This document shows, one piece after another, positions 56,345 through 64,000 of a stretch of DNA of 64,000 nucleotides. The stretch comes from Fragilaria crotonensis (lineage: Eukaryota > Bacillariophyta > Fragilariophyceae > Fragilariales > Fragilariaceae). Position 1 is the first letter of the stretch. Each line of letters begins with the position of its first letter. The notes beneath the pieces are model-generated. The model saw nothing but the letters and a program-made list of their open reading frames with translations. It had not been told where the DNA came from and made no database searches. The translations under genes and the position numbers were made by a program. The DNA is taken from the NCBI GenBank assembly GCA_022925895.1, contig JAKSYS010000011.1, positions 62,001-126,000 on the forward strand. The letters are read 5' to 3'.

Positions 56345-56750
56345 GTTAGTTGTTTTTGACTGTGACTCTCTGTAAGCGTTTGAATTCGGAGTACCGCTAA
56401 GGCTCGAGTCATAAAAGCTTGCATCGTTTCAGTTTTCAGTATCCTAGCTAGAGAGCAAAGTACTCTAGCTAGAGTCGGAGTATCTAATATGAAAGCACAA
56501 CGCATTATTCACATACTGTCTACGTCCGATACGACATTAATCAACAACAGAAGCATACAAATATATGGTTTGATATCGAACCGATGTATGCACAATACCA
56601 TCATACCATCATACACAGAATGAAGTACGAATTCTGCAAATCGAATCACAACGTCACACCAGTCACAAGTCACAACACTCGACGACTCGACGGCATGTCT
56701 GGAAAGAAACCCCATTCTCGTATCGCTCAACCAAGTGCCAAGCAAGCCCC
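56345..56750. other. Intergenic, no gene seen
   Basis: About 400 bp between convergent genes. It holds the short repeats AGTACTCTAGCTAGAGT and CTAGCTAGAG at about 56440-56480. Confidence 0.4.
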
Positions 56751-57690
56751 TCAGATTCGTTTGACTTCAATCGTCACGCGGTCTTGTGGCATATGCTCCA
56801 TTTCAACGTCATCGCCACCGCCACCGCCGCCGGCAGCCTCCAACACCTCTCGATCCAAAGGGTGAATATTCATAACCGCGTAGGTTCCGCCCGATGGGCC
56901 CTTGGCAAGGTGGCCAGGGTTGACCACTACTGTCGAGTCGCACACAGCACGGGCAAACCATGCGAGCTTGGATGGCAGAATCAACACATCAGGTCGGCAT
57001 GGCATTTGGCAGCATTTTAGTTGACGAAAACCCAAGTTTGTCCCCAAAGCTGGTGGAAACAGAGGATAATAGCTCCGTTGCTCCAAGAAATGTTCTACCA
57101 TGCGAGTCAATCGAGATCCTGGCGCAAGGTTCGCGTTTGCCTCATCGGCGCTCATTTGAAAAAGCGCATCGTTCGATGTTATGCCAACGACCATTTCATT
57201 GATTTGAAGTGTGCATGGATTGGGAACACACTGAATGTGACGAGGATCCCCTCCCATTCGTCCAGCGTTCTCAACGTGGTGCAAACCAAGTTTCCCCAAT
57301 CTCAATACCATTGGCACCTGGAAGATTGAGCATCTTGCCTTCCTGAGGCAATCGATCCGCCAGAGGAGCCTGAGAGAAAACCCACCGCGCTACCGCATCG
57401 TCAAGGCTTGGTGCAAGGATGGATTGAGTTTGCAGGCCCGCGTCGCTCTCAAACAACTCTTCCACCAAGGATGAAGACTTGTTGGCGAAAAATATCTCAT
57501 ACGTAACTTGCATTTTAGTCCCGTCGTCGAGCTCCAATGTCGTTTCGCTGTTGGCAAAATGGACGAACGGGCCCAGCAGCATGACAACATCCGGCTTCTG
57601 TGAGCGAACAATCTCGATCAAATCCACGAGAGGAGCATTGATGCCCAACACCAAAGATATCATGATTGGCGCTGGAATTTTTGAGATTGC
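56751..57690 (-). pseudogene. DNA polymerase alpha subunit B (POLA2), C-terminal half
   Basis: The distal part matches POLA2: ITSNDALFQMSADEANANL, VEHFLEQRSYYPLFPP, PDVLILPSKLAWFARAV and VVNPGHLAKGPSGGTYAVMN. The proximal part (LVDLIEIVRSQKPDVVMLLG) matches the inactive phosphodiesterase-like domain. The two lie in different frames, changing near 57300. Upstream the homology ends close to the MITE at 57698-58462, and beyond it (58463-59297) I find no N-terminal half. A TTCCAG-type acceptor near 57670 leaves open that the MITE sits in an intron. POLA2 tethers polymerase alpha to primase and is normally single-copy and essential, so this is probably a spare, broken copy. Confidence 0.75.
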
Positions 57691-57697
57691 ACTGGTA

Positions 57698-58462
57698 CTC
57701 CCTCCGTCCGAATATAGTAGTCCCACTTAAACTTTCAGTCGAGAAAATTCTGGCATTTCACCAAAACGTCATGTCATTTGCATTGCTCTAAATGAACACT
57801 ATCGATCTATGTATAACATCAAATGCATGCGTTTTGATCTGAATGTTCAAAATTGAGTTTTCAGGTCGCAATTTTCGAAATAAATTTTTCTTAAGGCTTT
57901 AACTCGCGCAGATGACCTCCCCGGTCCCAAAGCTTCCGTTACGACTTTTTCAACTATACATGACGAACACAAAACGTACTGGGGGCTAAACAAAATAAAT
58001 CGTTTACAGAACGCTGTGATACCTGAAAGGTTGCAGTCCTGACGGTAGTTTTGCTTGAAGTCATTAACGGTCATTGCTCATGGCTTTTATGTGCTTAGTA
58101 AATCAATATGGCACCATATAGGAAAAACTAACGGATTCTGTTAATTAAAAATCGTGTCTCGAATTGCAAGGACACTTTTCCTCATACAAGGCTCATTCAA
58201 AACTTTATGTAACTATTAGTGGCCTTTACTTTGAATACTGTTCCGTTTCCATGTGTTTCATTCAACATGATATATGGAATGCCAATTATGCGGAATTTTT
58301 TGTCACAATGCGGAAATTTCTCTAAGTAGCGTCGGTTGAGAGAGCGCATGCCTCGCCAACATGTAGAAAGATACCAACAGCCTACGTCCAAATGACTGAA
58401 AGACACCGGATGGGAACCCCTTGAAAATATTAGTTGGGACTGCTATATCCGGACGGAGGGAG
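57698..58462. mobile_element. Stowaway/Tc1-mariner-like MITE, copy 2 (765 bp)
   Basis: Terminal inverted repeats of about 33 bp with a few mismatches start CTCCCTCCGTCCGAATATAG and are flanked by TA (57696-57697 and 58463-58464). The start equals the plant Stowaway signature CTCCCTCCGTCC. The core is homologous along its length to 2500-3267 (TCTGGCATTTCACCAAAACG; ATGTATAACAT; GCGGAATTTTTT). The inner TIR sequence differs from copy 1 but stays symmetrical within this copy. Confidence 0.88.
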
Positions 58463-59297
58463 TATGATGGAAGGCTGCTCACCAATAAGAAAGATTGCTG
58501 CTTACTTTAGTGACCTTGTCATTCAATGGCTCAGCCACAAGTAGCGATGCAGCGAGGGTTGGAGGTTTGAGGTGCAATGTTCTTTGTCCGAGCATCAAGC
58601 AGCGAGCACCCCCTTAGAAACTGCAGTTAACCAACCAGCAGTTCTACCCAGATTTGGGGGGATGGCAACATTACTAACGGTGCTGCACCTGGAGTACTTA
58701 CAAACGCTGCCGATGTCTTAAGAGGAGGCCAATCCATTGTCCTTCAGAACCAACTATGGCGGCTCCGACGAAGATTGGAATCATGGTGATGTATTGTTAG
58801 ACTTAGGCTGTGTAGTCGTGAGTCGTGAGGCCAGTACGCGTCATTGTGCCACAGGTCAGGGATACATCGTCCACACAAGTTTTCGGCAGTGAGAACCTGC
58901 CACGTGGAAGTTGAAGGAAAAACTGAAAGGATATGAACATATGAACCATGAATCCATGAACCTCGAAAAGAGCGAACGGTCGTCATCTGTTGTGGGCATG
59001 TCGTCACTCGTCACTTGCTCCGTGAAAAGGGACGTACCGGTACTCTTACTCCACAGTACTCCAGTAGATTGGACCGTGAATAGTTCTACTATTGGGTATG
59101 TCATACTACCGGTAAGTAGCACAGTCTAGTAGTAGTAGATCGTATTCATGCCTATCTGCGCTGCCAATTGCAAACTGCATGTTGCGTGTCTTAGGTGTCA
59201 GGCCTTGAAGATCCATAATAAGCCAGCTGGAACAGTATCTTCTGCGATCAATATATCAGTGCGATCTTACCGAAACTCATCGCAAACAGCCACCTCC
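58463..59297. other. Intergenic, no gene seen
   Basis: About 830 bp upstream of the Ser/Glu-repeat gene. I looked on the minus strand for the missing half of POLA2 and did not find it. A GTAC cluster lies at about 59020-59130. Confidence 0.45.
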
Positions 59298-62200
59298 ATG
59301 GGAAATCGAACCATTCTTGTCACCACAGCCCTCTGGCTTGGTCTTGTCCTGTCGCTGCCACAAACAACGATTGCTGCAAGTTTTGTTGCGTCATCTGTGC
59401 GGCCTCCGTTGTCGAACGCCAACCAGAAAAAGTCGTTGCAGAGTTCATCACACCGCTCGTGGCTCGTCCGCAAACAGCAATCTAATCTGAGCCAGGATGC
59501 AAGCAGTTCAAGCAGTTCGAGAAGGCTGTTTTCCACTCGTCTGGTGCTTCGGCAATCTGAGGACGGAGCTGCGGATACCGAGCTAGATGAGGAACGAGAC
59601 CCGTCCGCACGAGTCTCCCAGTTCGCTTTTCAACGATCACTTCTGGAGGCTCGTCTTGCTATGGAAGCAGCTGCTACCAAAGGTGCCTCGACCCTCGAGG
59701 CACAACATGTTGTTTCTGAAATTATTGCTGAGGAAAAGGATAGCTCCTCGGCATTGCAGCCAGAAGGCTCCATTGACAACAACGTGCCTGTCGGTACCGT
59801 AACTGCTGAGACGAAGAGCCTGTTGGAAGATGTCTTGGAGGCAATCAATATCACTGAGGACGTGCGAATGACAGCGAGTCCACCTTTCCCGCATCCGTCG
59901 CATCGGAAGAACTGCCAACGATGAAAGAATCTGCCTCCTCATCCGTTACTTCACAAGGAAGAACGGTGTCGAAGGCGCCAACGAAAGGCGCGAAGGCGGT
60001 TTCGCCGTCTCAATCACGGAAGAGAAAAAAGAAGGAGCCAGCGAGCCAGGTTGTGGAACCTTCCTCTGTTTCTGTTTCCTCGGACGAACAGGTGTCAATG
60101 GAGTCATCGGAAATCGTCGACGCTGAGGGCTCGAAAATTGAGACGATGAGTCCAGCGAGCCTGACAGCAGATCCTAACCCCGAATCATTTACTTCAGGAG
60201 AAGAGGCGTCAGAGGATCCATTTCGAATCGGCGACACTAAAGATGTGGAAGATAAGTCAGAACTAAGTGTGTCAGAGAAACCAACGAAAGGCGCAAAGGC
60301 GGTTTCGCCTTCTCAATCACGAAAGAGAAAAAAGAAGGAGCCAGCGAGCCAGGTTGTGGAACCTTCCTCTGCATCTGTTTCCTCGGACGAGCAGGCGTCA
60401 GTGGAGCCATCAGAAACCGTCAACACAGTGAGCTTGCAAAATGCGACAACGAGTCCAGCTGGCCTGCGTGCAGACCCTGCCCTCGAATCGGTTACTTCAG
60501 AATTGGCGTCAGCGGATCCATTTCCAATCGGCGACACTAAAGATGTGCAAGATAAGACAGAACTAAGTGTGTCAGAGAAACCAACGAAAGTCGCGAAGCT
60601 GGTTTCGCCTACACAATCACGAAAGAGAAAAAAGAAGGAGCCAGCGAGCCAGGTTGTGGAACCTTCCTCTACATCGATTTCCTCGGACGAGCAGGCGTCA
60701 GTGGAGCCATCAGAAACCGTCAACACAGTGAGCTTGCTAGATGCGACAACGAGTCCAGCTGGTCTGCGTGCTGACCCTCCCCTCGAATCGGTCATCGAAT
60801 CGGTTACTTCAGCAGAAGAGGCGTCAGAGGAGCAATCTGCAATCGGCAACTCTCAAGATGTGCAAGAGATGGAGGCGAGTGCAGCTAATGAGGTTGCAGG
60901 CCCCACCTCTTTATCCCTGAAGTTAGAAGAACCAGCGTCAGAGGAACCATCGGTAATCGCTGCCGTGGAGGACATGCAAGATAACGCAGCGATCCTAGCG
61001 AGCCAGATTGAGGAATCTTCAGAAGTAATGGTGTCAGAGGAGCCAACGAAAGTCGCTAGGGCGGTTTCGCTTTCTCAATCACGAACGAGAAAAAAGAAGG
61101 TGCCAGCAAGTCAGGTTATAGAATCTACTTCCGTGTCCATTTCTTCGGAAGAAGGTGCGTCAGAATCATCTTCCGCATCCATTGCTTCGGATGAAGTTGC
61201 GTCAGAATCATCTTCCGCGTCCATTGCTTCGGAAGAAGTTGCGTCAGAATCATCTTCCGCGTCCATTGCTTCGGAAGAAGGTGCGTCAGAATCATCTTCC
61301 GCGTCCATTGCTTCGGAAGAAGGTGCGTCAGAATCATCTTCCGCGTCCATTGCTTCGGAAGAAGGTGCGTCAGAATCATCTTCCGCGTCCATTGCTTCGG
61401 AAGAAGGTGCGTCAGAATCATCTTCCGCGTCCATTGCTTGGGAAGAAGGTGCGTCAGAATCATCTTCCGCGTCCATTGCTTGGGAAGAAGGTGCGTCAGA
61501 ATCATCTTCCGCGTCCATTGCTTCGGAAGAAGGTGCGTCAGTATCATCTTCCGCGTCCATTGCTTCGGAAGAAGTTGCGTCAGAATCATCTTCCGCGTCC
61601 ATTGCTTCGGAAGAAGGTGCGTCAGAATCATCTTCCGTGTCCATTGCTTCGGAAGAAGGTGCGTCAGAATCATCTTCCGCGTCCATTGCTTCAGAAGAAG
61701 TTGCGTCAGAGGAGCCGTCGGAAGTCTTCGGCATGGAAGTCATGCAAGACGAGGCAGCGAGTCTAGCTAGCCTGATTGCAGAGCCTACCTTCACATCTTC
61801 TGCTCCAGAAAAGGAAGCGTCAGAGGAGCCATTGGCAATCGCAGATGCTCAGGACACGAAAGATGAGATAGAGAGTCCAGCGACCCAGGTTGCAGGCTCT
61901 ACTTCCACACCTGATACGTCTGAAGCACCGGCGTCGGCGGAACCATGGGAAGAGGTAGAGCTATTTCACCTCCTTCAAAACCGAAAAAGAAGAAAAGGGA
62001 GCCGACTTATTGGCAAACTCTCTCGCGCGACGACATCACTTCTATAATTGTCGAGTCTGTCACTCCCGAAAAGGGATTACGACAGCTTAACGAGGAGGCA
62101 GACGCTGACTTAGTTGGCTTTGCTGCTTCCCGACTCGCCACCGGCTTGATCGAAGGCGGGAAAGCTGCATTCTTCAGTGTAAAAGCTGCTGCAGGTGACA

Positions 62201-62655
62201 AGACGGAAGAAACTGCAGTAGCTGCCGCTAGTAAGGCGACACAGAAGCTTGTTTCGGCGCTTGCTGCCGTGACAGCCCTGGGGTTCCACGGGGCAGGACG
62301 AGCCCAAGAATGTGCTCAAAAGCTTCGGGCTGAAAGAATTGAAGCCGCAAAGAAGGCAGCGGAAGCCAGACAGGTGGAGGAGGAGAGAAACAGAATTGAA
62401 GCAGAACGTGTCGCTGCCGAGAAAGCGCTTGTGGACGAAGCTATGGCAGCTGAGAAGCTTGCCTCGGAAGAAATCCAAGCTCAAGTCGAAGACATGCAAC
62501 GCAACGTTGAGGAGGAAAATGATACGGCCGACAAGATGGCAGTTGAGAAAAAGAGGGTGAGCAATGAGATAAGTAGCAAGGAAATCAGGGAGATGCAGGT
62601 TGATGTCCCTGCAGGTAGTGAGCAATTGAGCGACCCGCCGATCTTTTTTTGCTGA
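59298..62655 (+). CDS. Ser/Glu-repeat protein with Lys clusters; possible organelle or secretory leader
   Basis: From ATG 59298 a signal peptide (MGNRTILVTTALWLGLVLSL) is followed by IAASFVASSVRPP, which loosely resembles the ASAFAP plastid-import motif of diatoms. Then come three to four units of about 100 residues with SPSQSRKRKKKEPASQVVEP, an array of thirteen 14-residue units (SESSSASIASEEGA) and a C-terminal Ala/Glu/Lys coiled coil (AAKKAAEARQVEEERNRIEA). Three open stretches are in different frames, so two frame changes (about 59870 and 61960-61990) must be introns or indels. Ser followed by Glu/Asp suits CK2-type phosphorylation; alternating Lys clusters and phospho-Ser recall silica-associated proteins, but this is only analogy. 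Confidence 0.55.
59975..60760 (+). repeat. About 306-bp repeat, three units
   Basis: Units contain CAATCACGAAAGAGAAAAAA and GAGCCAGCGAGCCAGGTTGT and encode the Lys-cluster module. The second and third are nearly identical, for instance in the ACCGTCAACACAGTGAGCTT stretch. Confidence 0.85.
61130..61695 (+). repeat. 42-bp minisatellite, about 13 units
   Basis: Units of TCTTCCGCGTCCATTGCTTC followed by GGAAGAAGGTGCGTCAGAATCA encode SSSASIASEEGASE. They are nearly identical, with variants such as TGGGAAGAA, so the array is young. Confidence 0.92.
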
Positions 62656-63332
62656 TGAAATCTGACGTGATTAATGGACCAGGAAGTGCTGTAACTCTAT
62701 CCGTCATGGTGATACCAATAGAATTATAGACAACGACGATAGAGAAAATCAATTTGGAGTTTGAAGGTATTCAATGTCTACTGTGGTAACGCGAACTCGA
62801 TGGAACATTTTGGTCGCAAACTTGGTTGTCTTCATACGGAGTATTCCTATAATCATTATCGCCGATGACACGGAGAGTTTTCAGATTACTAGATGATTCG
62901 AGAATAGTGAAGATCAGTGATTAAACAACAACTGCATCGATGTGCTGCGAGGTCTGCGTTCACGAAGACTTGCCGACAAATCATGCGGCCCTTGGGCCTT
63001 CAGATGTCAGTTGCCGCTGGTGAGTGACTTGATTGTGACGGCATTCGCCCTTTTTTGCTTGATTTGTGTTCGAGGTGGCCACTGTTTTGGCAAGACTGTC
63101 ACAGGAGCGTTCATCGGGAATATCTCTCACCTCGTCCGTATCATAACGTCGTTTACCTTCCTTGTGATGACGACGTCGGCGTTTCGTGCCGTCCCTTTTC
63201 CTTCGAGTTTCCTTAGTTAACGCCACATCTTCCAGATTGTTGGTGGTTTTCTTACAGTGCAGATGACCGGATGTTTTCTCGTTCTCGGGAAGTCCAAATG
63301 GTGACCAGATAAACATATCCATCATGTCTTGA
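62656..63332. other. Intergenic or 3' part of an antisense frame
   Basis: No certain gene. A minus-strand frame (63640-62981) ends here with a basic tail (RRKRDGTKRRRRHHKEGKRR) and runs antisense through the ankyrin repeats; it could be real in its downstream part but is unproven. Confidence 0.35.
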
Positions 63333-64000
63333 ATGCTATCATCCGTGACTTGGCGAGCAAGTGCCTGTGCAGAGCAACGAACCGGCTCATCGAGGTTTAC
63401 GGATCCGACGTCGCGGGGCATTCTCTTACGGGATGCTTCTGACTGGGCCTTCACACAAATCGCAGGCAGTTTGAACGGTTTGAGCTGGTCCGCCCATGCA
63501 ATCTTGAAACAAGACAATGTCGATGTGAACGTCAAGGATAGTGATGGCAACACAGCCCTTTCCTGGGCATGCATAAATGACTGCATTTCAGATGTGGCCC
63601 TTGAAATCTTGAAACAAGACAATGTTGATGTAAATGTCAAGGATCAGGGTGGTGGGACAGCCCTTATCCATGCGTGCCGCGAGAGCCTATCAGATGTGGC
63701 CCTTGAAATCTTGAAACGAGACAATGTCGATGTGAATGCCAAGGATAGAAATGGTGTGACGGCGCTATACTGGGCATGCAAAGACTGTCTTTCAGATGTG
63801 GCCCTTGAAATCTTGAAACGAGACAATGTCGATGTGGATGCCAAGGATAAATATGGTATGACGGCGTTATTCTTTGCAAGCCAAGACAGCCTTCCCGATG
63901 GCGTCCGGGATTTGCTTCAGCATGAGAAGGTGGATGTGAATACTCGATTGCATGATGGACGCACATCCCTATACATTGCGAGTCAAGAAGGCGATGTAGA
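63333..64000 (+). CDS. Ankyrin-repeat protein, runs off right edge
   Basis: A frame opens at ATG 63333 (preceded by a stop) and stays open to the window end. From about 63490 it encodes ankyrin repeats with NVDVNVKDSDGNTALSWAC, VALEILKRDNVDVNAKDRNG and VTALYWACKDCLSD. At least four repeats are complete and a fifth (VDVNTRLHDGRTSLYIASQ) is cut by the window edge. The first 50 residues show no domain and the true start could differ. Ankyrin repeats mediate protein binding; no other domain is visible yet. Repeat units are strikingly similar at DNA level. Confidence 0.75.
   Translation, partial: MLSSVTWRASACAEQRTGSSRFTDPTSRGILLRDASDWAFTQIAGSLNGLSWSAHAILKQDNVDVNVKDSDGNTALSWACINDCISDVALEILKQDNVDVNVKDQGGGTALIHACRESLSDVALEILKRDNVDVNAKDRNGVTALYWACKDCLSDVALEILKRDNVDVDAKDKYGMTALFFASQDSLPDGVRDLLQHEKVDVNTRLHDGRTSLYIASQEGDV
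63575..63850 (+). repeat. About 102-105-bp direct repeats within the ankyrin region
   Basis: TCAGATGTGGCCCTTGAAAT followed by CTTGAAAC recurs at about 63588, 63689 and 63797 with almost no change, implying recent duplication or conversion of ankyrin units. Confidence 0.85.

Noticed and set aside
61111-61794. Minus-strand frame rich in Asp/Ser/Met over the 42-bp array
   Set aside because: A shadow of the repeat; the sense frame continues into Lys-cluster and coiled-coil parts.
1-64000. tRNA genes
   Set aside because: I looked for B-box-like GGTTCGAATCC and cloverleaf pairs and found none I could support.

Overview
This window looks like a nuclear contig from a diatom, probably pennate, or a close stramenopile. 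The evidence is a Ty1/copia gag of the type I associate with diatom CoDi elements, an HSF-type regulator of the diatom style, short GT-AG introns of 70-96 bp, secreted Gly/Lys/Asp-repeat proteins like those of diatom walls, and a possible signal-plus-transit leader on a Ser/Glu-repeat protein. I saw no tRNA, rRNA, CRISPR array or bacterial-type operon. All family names come from recognising motifs by eye; no database was searched.

Layout. 1-2.5 kb: left-truncated copia element on the minus strand. 2.5-3.3 kb: a 768-bp Stowaway/mariner-like MITE. 3.8-5.8 kb: a Glu-Pro repeat protein ending in a CaaX prenylation box. 7-9.8 kb (minus): a three-exon secreted repeat protein. 11.3-13.7 kb: a broken chimera of a DUF6824-like domain, a minisatellite and an ATR-like HEAT fragment with a second decayed copy. 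14.9-16.3 kb: a SMYD-like SET gene with frame breaks. 16.6-17.0 kb: a copy of the promoter and start of the gene at 37.7 kb. 17.3-17.9 kb: the C-terminal half of an SPX-MFS phosphate transporter. 18.5-20.2 kb: a four-exon secreted Gly/Lys/Asp-repeat protein. 20.4-21.8 kb (minus): the C-terminal part of a cellular RNA-dependent RNA polymerase. 22.3-25.1 kb (minus): a large orphan protein with a possible 2OG-oxygenase-like fold and a DDNY minisatellite; a decayed relative lies at 31.5-32.4 kb behind a roughly 131-bp tandem array. 27.6-29.8 kb: a decayed copia fossil. 32.6-36.8 kb: an ABCC transporter fragment running into a very long Pro/Thr/Ser repeat protein. 41.5-42.6 kb (minus): an HSF transcription factor. 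43.9-44.8 kb (minus): a TrhO/rhodanese pseudogene. 45.8-47.3 kb: a broken membrane coiled-coil gene. 47.8-49.1 kb (minus): a glycerophosphodiester phosphodiesterase. 49.1-54.8 kb: gene-poor DNA. 54.8-56.3 kb: a two-HMG-box protein. 56.8-57.7 kb (minus): the C-terminal half of DNA polymerase alpha subunit B, cut at its 5' side by a second MITE of the same family (57.7-58.5 kb). 59.3-62.7 kb: a Ser/Glu-repeat protein with Lys clusters. 63.3 kb to the end: ankyrin repeats leaving the window.

Two themes stand out. First, intact multi-exon secreted or low-complexity repeat genes sit beside many partial or frame-broken housekeeping genes (POLA2, ATR-like, RdRP, SPX-MFS, ABCC, TrhO, SET, GDPD). Either this is a fragment-rich, decaying region or the assembly has uncorrected indels. 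Second, most intergenic gaps carry clusters rich in GTAC, TACTCGGAGTA and GGTACC-type palindromes.
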